Shown piece after piece: positions 10,370-18,976 of a stretch of DNA of 64,000 nucleotides. The stretch spans positions 62,001-126,000 of the forward strand of contig NCKB01000001.1 in the NCBI GenBank assembly GCA_002279065.1, read 5' to 3'. This DNA comes from Lysobacterales bacterium 15-68-25 (GTDB lineage: Bacteria > Pseudomonadota > Gammaproteobacteria > Xanthomonadales > Rhodanobacteraceae). The translations under genes were made by a program, and so were the position numbers. Below the pieces are notes generated by a model. It was not told the origin of the DNA, searched no databases, and saw nothing but the letters and a program-made list of their open reading frames with translations. Position 1 is the first letter of the stretch; the number at the start of each line of letters is the position of its first letter.

Positions 10370-13231
10370 TCAGCGCTGGTAGTGGAAGCTCAGGAGGAAA
10401 TATCGGCCGACCACGTCGTCGAATGAAGGGCTGTAGGCGAGCGAAGGACGGCCGTAATAGACCGGTTGGTGGTCCAGGGCATTGTGGATGTTGAGGCCGA
10501 AGCGCCAGTGCTCGATGCCGCTGTACTCGAGGTTGAGGTCGAGCAGGGTGAAGGCCGGGGTGTTGCAGTGGCCGGCCTGGCGTAGCGCGTCAGGACAGGT
10601 GAGCAGGCTGTCCGCGCTGGACTGGAAGGCATAGTGGCCGGTGTAGCGCAGGTTCGCGGTCGCCACCCAGTCGCGCAGTGTCCATTCGACGCCCGCCAGC
10701 GCGGTGGCCCTGGGCTGGTCGGCGAAGCCGGCGTAGGACTGCAGCGAGGCACCGGGCTCGATCTGCCTGCGCAGCTTGGACAGCCAGTCCACGCCCAGGC
10801 TGAAGCCGATGCTGCCATGGTGCGTGGTGTCCAGCCGGTAGCGCGCATCCAGGTCGAACGAACGCACCATGGTCCTGCCCAGGTTCACCAGTTGCTGGTC
10901 GAAGGCGTAGAGCACGCCCTGGTCGTTGCGGCGGAACAGCTCCGGATAGGCGTCCGGATGGTCCAGCGCGTAGGACACCGGCAGTGGGCGGATCTCGTTG
11001 TGGCGATCGACCTGGTAGATGTCCAGCGCGATGCCCAGCGCAGGGCTCGGCGCCCACACAACACCGAAGGTCAGGCTGCGCGAGCGTTCGGGCTTGAGGT
11101 CCGGGTTGCTGATGCTGTCCAAGCGCAAGGTGCACAGCGAGTAGCCCGGCTGGGTCGCCGCCGGATCGCGGCACGGCAGCAGGCTGTCCGGTACCTCCAC
11201 ACGCACGCCGGTGGGCAACAGCGCCTGCGGCCGGTCCAGTTCCGGAAGCGTCGGCGCGCGGTAGCCGCGGGCCAGGGTGCCGCGCAGGCTCACGCTGTCG
11301 GACAGATCCCACTTCAGCCCCAGCTTGGGCGAAAACGCCCAGCCGAAGCCGCCGCTGTGGTCGGCCCGGCTGGCCAGGTTCATGGTCAGCCCCTTGGCCA
11401 GCGGTGTTTCCAGTTCGATGTACGCGGCCGAGATCCAGCGGTCGCCGCGACGCACGTAGGGCGGCTGGAACTGGAACACGTCGTTGGAGATCAGCAGTGG
11501 ATCGGGTTGGTCGTCCAGCTTCTCGCGGTAGCCTTCGATGCCTGCGGCCAGCCCGATGCTGCCCTGCCTCCACTCGCCCAGCGGACCGTCGGCGCGCAGG
11601 CTGAAGCCGCTCTGGCTGGTGTGTCCGGTGCGCATCAGCAGGGGCGCGAGTGCCGCCAGCAGGGCCGGATCGTTGTGCCCGCCGGGTACATAGCTGCCAT
11701 CGGCGAGCGCCTGGTCGAGCACGCTGGAGCGCAGCAGGCCCTGGGCACGATCGGTTCCGGTGTTGCGCTGGTTGTCCACCCGCAGGTCCCACTCCCAATC
11801 GCCCGGCGTGCCGCGAAGGCCAAGGCTGAACTGGGTGCTGCGTGACTGGGTGAAGTCGCGGATCGGCCCGACATCGCCGAACGCGTAGTTGACCACCTGT
11901 ATGTCCTGCGGTGTCGCCGGGTTGTAGAACGCGATCTGTTCGGTGGCCGGACCGGTCTGCTGATGCTGGCGAACCATGTTCCAGCGCAGGTCGGCGTAGC
12001 CCCGCAGCGAGCCGAGCGGGTGATCGACGTGGGCCAGCAGCGAGCGGCTGTCGAGTCGGGTCTGCAGCGAGGTGACCGGCCCGGAGGTGTTGACGCAGGG
12101 CCCGTCCAGCGAAGTTCGGGTGCAGCCGCCGCCCTGGTTGTCGTAGCCGATCTGACCGCCGTCGAAGTAGTAGTAGCCGTTGCTGTCATCGCCGGAGCGC
12201 CGCGCCCAGGCGCGGTCCTGGCCGAGCAGCGGCGCGCGCTCGAGGTAGTCCACGCCCAGGATCACGAGGCCGCCGCGGCCGAAGGCCGTGCCGGCGCTGA
12301 CCGTGGCCCGGTGTTGCGAGGCATCGCCGCGGGAGGAGATGCCCGTATTGCCGTCCACCGCCACGCCCTGGAAGTGCTTGCGCAGGATGATGTTGACCAC
12401 ACCGGCCATCGCGTCGGAGCCGTAGATCGCCGAGGCGCCGTCGCGCAGCACCTCGATCCGTTCGACCAGCGGCAGCGGGATGCTTTCCAGATCGTTGACC
12501 AGGGCGAACTCACCCTGCGCCAGGCCATAGCCGGCCATGCGCTGGCCGTCGACCAGGAACAGCGTGGCGGTGGCGCCCAGCCCGTGCAGGTCCACCGCCG
12601 CGGCGCCGGTGGCACCGGATAGCCCGTTGACCTGGTACAGCGCGTTGTCGGTCATCGCCACCGGTGCGTTGTTGACTCGCACGCCCGGCTGGGCCCGCAG
12701 CAGCTCGAACAGGGTCTGGTAGCCGCTGCGTTCGATCTGGCGGCGGGTGATCACGGTGATCGGCGATGCTGTCTCCACCGCGGTGCGGCGCAGGTGGGTG
12801 CCGGTGACTTCCACCGGCAGCAGGGGCACCGGGACGTCCTGCAGGGGCACCGCGGGCAGCGCGCGCCCGGTGGGTCGGCGGGTCGTGGCAGGGACCGGAT
12901 GTCGACGGAGCACGAAAGTATCGGCGGTGACCTGCTGCACTTCCAGCCCGCTGCCGCGCAACAGCGTGGCCAGGGCATCGGTCGGCGAGAAATCGCCCTC
13001 CAGTGGCGCGGCGCGGCGGTGGGCAGTCAGCTCCGGCGGATACAGCAGCTGGATGTTGCCGCTGCGAGCGAGCGCACGCAGGGATTCGTCGAGCGTGCCC
13101 GCAGGCAGGTGGTAATGCCGGACGGACTCCTCACTGTGCGCGACGGCGCAAGCCAGCCCAAGCGCGAAAGCCAGCGCAACTGCGACGGTCCGTCGAAGCG
13201 GCGCGGCAGACGCGGACTGGCGCCATGGCAT
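10370..13231 (-). CDS. TonB-dependent receptor with N-terminal signalling (STN) domain
   Basis: Outer-membrane transporter, 953 residues. After a signal peptide (residues ~1-33) comes a secretin/TonB N-terminal short domain (about 38-110, with HYHLPAGTLDESLRALARSGNIQLLY) used to signal to a FecR-type anti-sigma factor. Next is the plug (SPITVITRRQIERSGYQTLFELLR, VERIEVLRDGASAIYGSDAMAGVVNIILR) and a C-terminal beta barrel with NPDLKPERSRSLTFG. It starts 5 bases after the FecR gene, which follows the sigma gene, so the three form a transducing system. The ligand is not evident; the plug and barrel resemble receptors of the IroN/BtuB-like Xanthomonadales group rather than a known siderophore receptor. 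Confidence 0.92.
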   Translation of the reverse strand: MPWRQSASAAPLRRTVAVALAFALGLACAVAHSEESVRHYHLPAGTLDESLRALARSGNIQLLYPPELTAHRRAAPLEGDFSPTDALATLLRGSGLEVQQVTADTFVLRRHPVPATTRRPTGRALPAVPLQDVPVPLLPVEVTGTHLRRTAVETASPITVITRRQIERSGYQTLFELLRAQPGVRVNNAPVAMTDNALYQVNGLSGATGAAAVDLHGLGATATLFLVDGQRMAGYGLAQGEFALVNDLESIPLPLVERIEVLRDGASAIYGSDAMAGVVNIILRKHFQGVAVDGNTGISSRGDASQHRATVSAGTAFGRGGLVILGVDYLERAPLLGQDRAWARRSGDDSNGYYYFDGGQIGYDNQGGGCTRTSLDGPCVNTSGPVTSLQTRLDSRSLLAHVDHPLGSLRGYADLRWNMVRQHQQTGPATEQIAFYNPATPQDIQVVNYAFGDVGPIRDFTQSRSTQFSLGLRGTPGDWEWDLRVDNQRNTGTDRAQGLLRSSVLDQALADGSYVPGGHNDPALLAALAPLLMRTGHTSQSGFSLRADGPLGEWRQGSIGLAAGIEGYREKLDDQPDPLLISNDVFQFQPPYVRRGDRWISAAYIELETPLAKGLTMNLASRADHSGGFGWAFSPKLGLKWDLSDSVSLRGTLARGYRAPTLPELDRPQALLPTGVRVEVPDSLLPCRDPAATQPGYSLCTLRLDSISNPDLKPERSRSLTFGVVWAPSPALGIALDIYQVDRHNEIRPLPVSYALDHPDAYPELFRRNDQGVLYAFDQQLVNLGRTMVRSFDLDARYRLDTTHHGSIGFSLGVDWLSKLRRQIEPGASLQSYAGFADQPRATALAGVEWTLRDWVATANLRYTGHYAFQSSADSLLTCPDALRQAGHCNTPAFTLLDLNLEYSGIEHWRFGLNIHNALDHQPVYYGRPSLAYSPSFDDVVGRYFLLSFHYQR

Positions 13232-13236
13232 GCCGC

Positions 13237-14250
13237 TCAGCGTGCCCCGGTCGGCAGCAGGGTGAGCTCGCTCGCGCCGGTCCGCACGACCCGCAGCTTC
13301 CAGCCCTGGGCCAGAGCCTCGGCCAGCGCCTGCTGGTCGCCGGCGTGGAAGCGGCCGCTGACCTTCAGCCCGGCCAGCGACGGATCGCCAAGGCGCAGCT
13401 GGGTTTGCGAATAGCGGTTCATGGCGCGCAGCAGTTCATCCAGGCGCTGCTCGTTGAAGGCGAGCTCGCCCTGGGTCCAGCCACGCGCGGCCTCTACGTC
13501 CAGCCGGGTGACCGGGCTGGCCCGCCCGCTGGCGTCGATGTGCAGTTGCTGGGCCGGCTTGAGGTCGCTGATCCAGGCATGTCCGACCGCATCGCGACTG
13601 ACCGAGACCCGGCCCTCGAGCAGGCCTACGGTGACTCCGTCGGCGCCGCGGCTGACCTGGAAGGTCGTGCCGATGTCGCGGATCAGGTTGCCGTCCGCCA
13701 CCACGAGGAACGGACGGGCGGTGTCGTGGGCCACGCGAAACTGGGCGCGGCCGTTGCGCAGGATGACCTCGCGATGGTGGCCGTCGAAACGGGCGATCAG
13801 GCTGGTCTCGGCATCCAGTGCCACCTCGGTGCCGTCGGACAGGGTGACCGAGCGGGGCAGGCCGACGCCGGCAGCATAGGTCTGCCCGCCCAGGTCGGGC
13901 CGGTCGGCCATGATCTGCACGACGCTGACCGCCAGCAGCAGGCTGGCAGCGAGGCCGGCGGCCACCCACCAGGCGCGCCGGGGCGGTCGTGCAGCACGGC
14001 GTCGGGTGAAGTCGCGGCGCGCCGCGCGCGCCACCGCGCGCAGCATCGGATCGCCGCCGAGCAGCGCGGCATTGCGGTGCAGGTATTCCACCTCCGCGTA
14101 GGCTGCCGCGTGGTCCGGATCGGCCGCCCGCCAGCGTTCGAAGGCTTCTTCATCCTGCGGGCTGCGGGCCGGCGAATGCAGCCTGGCCAGCCATTCCTCG
14201 GCGCTGCCGGGCAGATCGGGTGTCGCGTCTTCCATCGCTTGGCGATTCAT
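13237..14250 (-). CDS. FecR-family anti-sigma factor / regulator
   Basis: Inner-membrane regulator of the ECF sigma factor encoded just upstream. The 337 residues comprise a cytoplasmic DUF4880-type domain (about 15-60, with EEWLARLHSP and FERWRAADPDHAAAYAEVE), one transmembrane segment (about 93-113), a periplasmic FecR domain (TLSDGTEVALDAETSLIARF, IRDIGTTFQVS, VGLLEGRVSV) and a C-terminal STN-like domain that would contact the receptor. The ATG at 14250 overlaps the sigma-factor stop (ATGA). The arrangement sigma-fecR-receptor is standard for TonB-linked surface signalling. Confidence 0.93.
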   Translation of the reverse strand: MNRQAMEDATPDLPGSAEEWLARLHSPARSPQDEEAFERWRAADPDHAAAYAEVEYLHRNAALLGGDPMLRAVARAARRDFTRRRAARPPRRAWWVAAGLAASLLLAVSVVQIMADRPDLGGQTYAAGVGLPRSVTLSDGTEVALDAETSLIARFDGHHREVILRNGRAQFRVAHDTARPFLVVADGNLIRDIGTTFQVSRGADGVTVGLLEGRVSVSRDAVGHAWISDLKPAQQLHIDASGRASPVTRLDVEAARGWTQGELAFNEQRLDELLRAMNRYSQTQLRLGDPSLAGLKVSGRFHAGDQQALAEALAQGWKLRVVRTGASELTLLPTGAR

Positions 14251-14813
14251 GGCCTGACCTCCGTGTGATATGCGCCCAGGCGTTCGCGCAGCAGGCGCAG
14301 CGCCCGGCTGATGTGCTTCTCCACCGCCTTCACGCTGATCCCGCAGTGCTCTGCGATCTCGGTGTAACTCATCCCTTCGATCCGGTTGAGCAGGTAGACC
14401 TGGCGGCAGCGGTCGGGCAGGCGCAGCAGCGCACGTTGCAGGGCGGCCAGTTCCTGTTCGGAGGCGGTGCGCTGCTCGTGGGACGGCTCGCTCGCCGCCA
14501 GATCCACTGCTTCTTCATCCAGGCTGACGTGCAGCGCGTCGAACCGGCTTGCCGCACGCCGGCCGCGGTCGTGCAGCGCGTTCACCGCGATCCGGTAAAG
14601 CAGGCCGGCCCAGGTGTCCGGTGCGTATCCGCGATAGCGGATCAGCCGGGTGAAGCTCTCCTGGGCCAGGTCTTCCGCGTCGTCGGCCGAGCGGGTCCGT
14701 CGCTGCAGGAAGCGCACGAGCCCGTCGCGCTGTGACCGCACGAAGCCTTCGAACTCGTTTGCATCGTCGGCCCGTTCGAGCGATCGCTTGGGGCCGGCCG
14801 GACCCAGAGCCAT
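14247..14813 (-). CDS. ECF RNA polymerase sigma factor, FecI-like
   Basis: About 188 residues with sigma-70 region 2 (GLVRFLQRRTRSADDAEDLAQESFTRLIRY) and region 4 (LLRLPDRCRQVYLLNRIEGMSYTEIAEHCGISVKAVEKHISRAL). It should direct transcription of the downstream receptor when released by the FecR protein. The start is uncertain: I chose the ATG at 14813 (MALGPAGPKRS) because it leaves a normal ECF length, but no strong ribosome binding site is visible and the frame is open upstream to about 14978. Confidence 0.9.
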   Translation of the reverse strand: MALGPAGPKRSLERADDANEFEGFVRSQRDGLVRFLQRRTRSADDAEDLAQESFTRLIRYRGYAPDTWAGLLYRIAVNALHDRGRRAASRFDALHVSLDEEAVDLAASEPSHEQRTASEQELAALQRALLRLPDRCRQVYLLNRIEGMSYTEIAEHCGISVKAVEKHISRALRLLRERLGAYHTEVRP

Positions 14814-14949
14814 GTCGCGGCACCGTGTATTGACCAGGGAAACAGTCGTCACGATATCGCAACCGCCGCGGCTTGTGGCCAATGGAATAAAAGTGCTTCC
14901 GCGTCCATGCGGAAGTCTTCGGGCCGCTCTCCATGCGCGGGGGGCATCT

Positions 14950-14976
14950 GGGGCGGCGTCGGTCAGCCGCCGCCCC
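14950..14976 (-). terminator. G+C hairpin downstream of the cyclic phosphodiesterase gene
   Basis: Perfect 9-bp inverted repeat GGGGCGGCG/CGCCGCCCC with a 9-base loop, about 47 bases after the stop at 15024. It has no T run on either strand, so termination is only a possibility. Confidence 0.35.
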
Positions 14977-15023
14977 ACACCCTGTTCAACGCAGGCGGTA
15001 CCCCACCCCCCTACCCCGGATTT

Positions 15024-17042
15024 TCAGTGCGACAGGTCGATCGCATAGGTGGCGGTGCCGTCGCCGTGGTCGGCGAGTTGGCGGATGTCCCTCAGGCCGG
15101 CCGCGGCGGCGACTGCCTGCTTGCCGGCGGCCCCCTGGAACACCACCAGGCCGCGGGTCCGCACCGGGGCGAAATGCCAGGAGGTCGGCTCCAGCTCGGC
15201 CGGCCCCAGATGCTGCCTGCGCTCGATCCAGCGGGCCAGGATCTCCCGCGCACCGTCGGGCGACGAGAGCACGATGTTGCTGCCATCCAGTCCCGGGAAG
15301 TGGCCTCCCCCGTTGGCGCGGTAGTTGTTGGTGGCCACGATGAACGGCTCGTCCGCGGTGACCGGCTTGCCGTGGTAGGTCAGCGACGTGATGCGCTCGC
15401 CGGCCGGCTTCGTGAGGTCGATCGTGTAGGCCAGCCCGCCCTGCAGCTGGTCGAAGTTGTAGCCGACGTAGCGCGGGTTGATCAGCTCCTGCTCGCCGGC
15501 CTTGGCCGGGTCGATCCGATTGAAGCGTCGGGCGGACTGCTCCAGCCAGGCCTTCACGCCGGCACCGTCGGTTTTCACCGCGGCCAGCGTATTGGGATAG
15601 AAGTACAGGTCGGCGGCATTGCGCAGGGTCAGCGGGCCAGGGGCCACGTCGGTGTAGTCGTCCGGGCCGCCGAAGCCGGTGCGGAACGCCGCGGCGGCCG
15701 ACAGTACCGGGATGCCGGCCAGCTCGGGGTGGGTCTTGGGCAACTCGGTGCGCACGTAGTCCGCCTGCGCCGCATTGATCGGCGCCAGCGCGGTCATGTT
15801 GCCCTCGTCGGCGAAGTAGCTGCTCAGCCGCACGCGGGTCTCGCCGATCGGTGTATTGACGTAGGCGATGGCGGCTTCGTGCACCTTGGCCACCAGCGGA
15901 GCGATCTGCGGATCGAGGGCGACGCAGTCGGGCGTCTTGCCCTTGCCTGCAGGCCGGCAGATCGGTCGCACCTCGCTGTGGGTATCGCGCTTGTCGACCA
16001 CCCAGCGATCGCCCTGGCGCACCAGGGCCAGCTTGATCACGCCCAGGTCCTTGCCGAAGAAGCCGCCCATTACCGCCGGCACGCCGCGCACGAGGCCGCG
16101 CTCGGCATCCACGTCCTTCATGCCGGCGTAGTGCGGCCCGGGAAACTCGGTATGCGAGTGGCCCAGCAGCAGGGCATCGATGCCGGGCACGCCGGCCAGG
16201 TACCAGCCGCCGTTCTCCATCTCGGTCGTGTAGGGATGGGTATCCAGGCCCCCGTGCAGCACCGCAACGACCAGATCCGGGTGTTCGGCCTCCAGCTGCG
16301 GCAGGTATTTCTTCGCCGCCTCGACCACGCCGCTGACGGTGACCTTGCCCTGCAGCTTCTGCTTGTCCCAGGCAAGGATCGGCGGCGGCGTGAAGCCGAT
16401 GATGCCGACCCTCAGCGGCACTGCGAGGCGACTGCCGTCGGGGCTGTAGGCCTCGATGGTCTTGGTGACCACGGTCCACGGCTGGAAGATCGGCTGGCCA
16501 TCGCGCGCGCTGTAGACGTTCGACAGCACCAGCGGGAAGTGCGGCCCGGCGCAGTGCTTGCGCTTGCCGCCGTCCACGTTCATCGGCGTACCGGTGACCT
16601 GGGACAGAAAGCCAAGGCCGTAGTTGAACTCGTGGTTGCCGGCGGTGCCGCCGTCGTAGCCCACCGCATCCATCGCGCGGTAGATCGCCAGCTCCTCGTC
16701 GCAGCCCACCGGCTTGGCCAGCGCCTGGTAGTCGGCCAGCACGCTGCCCTGGATGGTGTCGCCATCGTCGAACAGGAAGGTGTTGGGGAATTCCTTGCGT
16801 GCCCGCCGGATCAGCGTGACCGTGCGCTCGTAGCCCAGCGTCGGATCGGCTTTTTCCTTGTAGTAGTCGTAGCCGAGGATGTTCGAATGGATGTCGGTGG
16901 TTTCCAGGATCGCCACGTCGGCGCGGGCGCCATCGGCCAGCGTCTGCGCGCGATGGCCGAGGCTGCTGCAGCCGGCCAGCAGGGCGGTTGCCAGCGCGGC
17001 GAGAGCGAGCGGAAAGGTCGGGGTGCGGCGATGGGAAGACAT
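15024..17042 (-). CDS. 2',3'-cyclic-nucleotide 2'-phosphodiesterase / 3'-nucleotidase-like lipoprotein
   Basis: Secreted metallophosphoesterase of the 5'-nucleotidase/CpdB superfamily, releasing phosphate from nucleotides outside the inner membrane. The 672 residues start with a lipoprotein signal (LLAGC, lipidated C25). The metallophosphatase domain has ETTDIHSN near residue 50, DDGDTIQGS, AGNHEFNYG and GHSHTEFPG, all metal-ligand motifs; the C-terminal 5'-nucleotidase domain follows (about 400-620, with NPRYVGYNFDQLQGGLAYTID). The choice between CpdB and other nucleotidases is by similarity of ETTDIHSNILGYDYY. An imperfect PHO-box-like repeat lies upstream at 17172-17189. Confidence 0.88.
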   Translation of the reverse strand: MSSHRRTPTFPLALAALATALLAGCSSLGHRAQTLADGARADVAILETTDIHSNILGYDYYKEKADPTLGYERTVTLIRRARKEFPNTFLFDDGDTIQGSVLADYQALAKPVGCDEELAIYRAMDAVGYDGGTAGNHEFNYGLGFLSQVTGTPMNVDGGKRKHCAGPHFPLVLSNVYSARDGQPIFQPWTVVTKTIEAYSPDGSRLAVPLRVGIIGFTPPPILAWDKQKLQGKVTVSGVVEAAKKYLPQLEAEHPDLVVAVLHGGLDTHPYTTEMENGGWYLAGVPGIDALLLGHSHTEFPGPHYAGMKDVDAERGLVRGVPAVMGGFFGKDLGVIKLALVRQGDRWVVDKRDTHSEVRPICRPAGKGKTPDCVALDPQIAPLVAKVHEAAIAYVNTPIGETRVRLSSYFADEGNMTALAPINAAQADYVRTELPKTHPELAGIPVLSAAAAFRTGFGGPDDYTDVAPGPLTLRNAADLYFYPNTLAAVKTDGAGVKAWLEQSARRFNRIDPAKAGEQELINPRYVGYNFDQLQGGLAYTIDLTKPAGERITSLTYHGKPVTADEPFIVATNNYRANGGGHFPGLDGSNIVLSSPDGAREILARWIERRQHLGPAELEPTSWHFAPVRTRGLVVFQGAAGKQAVAAAAGLRDIRQLADHGDGTATYAIDLSH

Positions 17043-17171
17043 GGGGCACTTCTGTCGGCTTGCGAGAGGGCGAAACCTAGCAGATCGGCGTGACCGTCGG
17101 CCCTGTCCGGGCTTCCGTAATGGCCGGCAACGGCGCAACTTCCGGCACGCGTCGGTGGTGGTCGTGCCGCC

Positions 17172-17189
17172 GTAACATGCGCGTCACAA
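17172..17189 (-). promoter_or_regulatory. possible PHO-box-like direct repeat
   Basis: Minus-strand TTGTGAC-GCGC-ATGTTAC agrees with the PhoB consensus half-sites CTGTCAY-N4-CTGTCAY at 10 of 14 positions. It is 130 bases upstream of the cyclic phosphodiesterase gene and 30 bases before the divergent membrane phosphatase-superfamily gene. Weak alone; listed because similar repeats occur near other phosphoesterase genes here. Confidence 0.25.
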
Positions 17190-17218
17190 TCAATCGTGGT
17201 CCGCACAGGGGTGGATCG

Positions 17219-18958
17219 ATGAATGCAACCGATGCCCGCATGCCGGCCCGCCAGGGGGGGCGCTGGCTGGCGTTCGCCTGGTTTGTCGCCTGCGTGGCCT
17301 GGACCGCGTGGCAGGAACCGGCCACCGGCGAGCGCCTGTTCGTCCTGTCGGTGATGCTGGCGACGGTTGCGGTCCTGCTGGCAGCCACCGCCCGCCCGGC
17401 GCTGGCGCTGTTGTTCGGCGGCGGCGCGTTCGTGCTGCTGAAGGTGCTGGGCCAGTTCAAGCTGCGCTACCTCGACTCGTCGCTGATGCCGGCGGACTTC
17501 GTCTATTTCGTGCGTGCCAGCCTGCTGGAGACGCTGGAGCACTACCCGCCGCTGCTGCTGGGCGCCGCCGCCGTCGTGCTGGGCCTGCCGCTGCTGGCGG
17601 TTTGGCTGTGGCGGCGCGAGCCTCCGGTGGACCGTGCGCTCGCGCTGCGCCGTGCGCTGGCCACCCGCATGCTGGGCGTGGCCATCGGCGTGCTGGCGAT
17701 GCACGTGGTGCTGGCGCCGGACGGGCCGTTTGCCGCGGCGCACCGCCGGAACGCGTGGGAAAAGCTGTCCGATCCGGCCCAGCTGACCAACTTCTTCGTC
17801 AACCTCGAGGACGACGACATCCATCTGCCGCCGCGTTCGGGCGACGCGCAGGCCGAGCGGCAATGGGCGGCCACCGCGGCCGGCGTGCGTCCGGCCACCC
17901 CGGCCGGTGCAGCGGGGTATCCCGACATCGTGCAGGTGCTGGAGGAAAGCACCTTCGATCCCTCCGGCTTCACCGCCTGCAACCTGCCGCCATGCCGGGT
18001 CGGCATGTTCCGCGCCGATGTGCGCACGCGCGCGCACGGCGCGCTGCGCGTGCACACCTTCGGCGGCGGCACCTGGGTGAGCGAGTTCGCCTCGCTGACC
18101 GGCCTGCCGCAGAGCATCTTCGGTCCAGGCGGCATGTACGCGCCGTACGTGCTGGCGCCGCGGGTGCGCGACACGCTGCCGCGCCAGCTGCAGCGGCTGG
18201 GCTACCTCACGGTGGCGATCTATCCCACCGCCGGCGGCTTCATCAACGGCCGCAACGCCTACCGCGACTACGGCTTCGACCGCTTCTACGACGTCAACGA
18301 CCTCGGCCTGGTGGCGTGGAAGAGCAGCGACGCGCAGATCTTCGACGCCGCTTGGAAGGTCTACGGCGAACTGAAGCGGCCGGGCCGCCCGGTGTTCATG
18401 ATGATCCTCACGCTGGCCCAGCACGGCCCGCACGACCTGCATCCGCTGTCCTCGCTGCCGCCGCCGTACAACCACGGCCTGCTGCACGACCTGCCGGCGC
18501 CGGCGGCGCTCAACTTCGACACCTACCTGGCCCGGCTGCAGGCCTCGGACCGGGCCATGCGTGGGCTGGAGGCGCACTTCCTTGGCCGCGCGCAGCCGAC
18601 TGTGCTGCTGAGCTTCGGCGACCACCAGCCGGCGTTCAGCGGCCTGATCCGCGACCTGGCGCGCACGCTGCCGCCGGGCGCGTCGCCGGCGCTGGACGCG
18701 AAGCGGGACTACCTCACCTACTACATGCTCAAGAGCAACCTGGCCGATCCTCCGCTGCTGCCGCGCTATCCGGTGCTGGACATCGCGTTCCTGCCCAGCA
18801 TGGTGCTGCAGGCCGCCGGCCTGCCGGCCGATCCGTACTTCGCGGCCGAGACCGAGCTACGCGACCGCTGCGACGGCCTGTACACCGACTGCGCCCAGCC
18901 CGCGCTGCTGGCCTCGTACCACGCCTGGATCTTCGACCGCCTGCACGTCTATCAGTAA
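17219..18958 (+). CDS. membrane sulfatase/alkaline-phosphatase-superfamily protein (LtaS/MdoB-like)
   Basis: 579 residues: about five hydrophobic segments in the first 190 residues (for example AFAWFVACVAWTAW, LALLFGGGAFVLLKVLG, LLLGAAAVVLGLPLLAVWLW), then a periplasmic sulfatase-fold domain starting near PDIVQVLEESTFDPSGF. That domain contains FGGGTWVSEFASLTGLPQS, IYPTAGGFINGRNAY and LLSFGDHQPAFSG, typical of LtaS/OpgB-type enzymes that transfer phosphoglycerol or phosphoethanolamine. The exact substrate is unknown. The ATG at 17219 (MNATDARMPARQ) was chosen over an upstream open frame because GGGTGGA precedes it. Divergent from the cyclic phosphodiesterase and convergent with the next gene, 18 bases away. 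Confidence 0.82.
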   Translation: MNATDARMPARQGGRWLAFAWFVACVAWTAWQEPATGERLFVLSVMLATVAVLLAATARPALALLFGGGAFVLLKVLGQFKLRYLDSSLMPADFVYFVRASLLETLEHYPPLLLGAAAVVLGLPLLAVWLWRREPPVDRALALRRALATRMLGVAIGVLAMHVVLAPDGPFAAAHRRNAWEKLSDPAQLTNFFVNLEDDDIHLPPRSGDAQAERQWAATAAGVRPATPAGAAGYPDIVQVLEESTFDPSGFTACNLPPCRVGMFRADVRTRAHGALRVHTFGGGTWVSEFASLTGLPQSIFGPGGMYAPYVLAPRVRDTLPRQLQRLGYLTVAIYPTAGGFINGRNAYRDYGFDRFYDVNDLGLVAWKSSDAQIFDAAWKVYGELKRPGRPVFMMILTLAQHGPHDLHPLSSLPPPYNHGLLHDLPAPAALNFDTYLARLQASDRAMRGLEAHFLGRAQPTVLLSFGDHQPAFSGLIRDLARTLPPGASPALDAKRDYLTYYMLKSNLADPPLLPRYPVLDIAFLPSMVLQAAGLPADPYFAAETELRDRCDGLYTDCAQPALLASYHAWIFDRLHVYQ

Positions 18959-18976
18959 GGCGGTCGGCGGTCCGGC

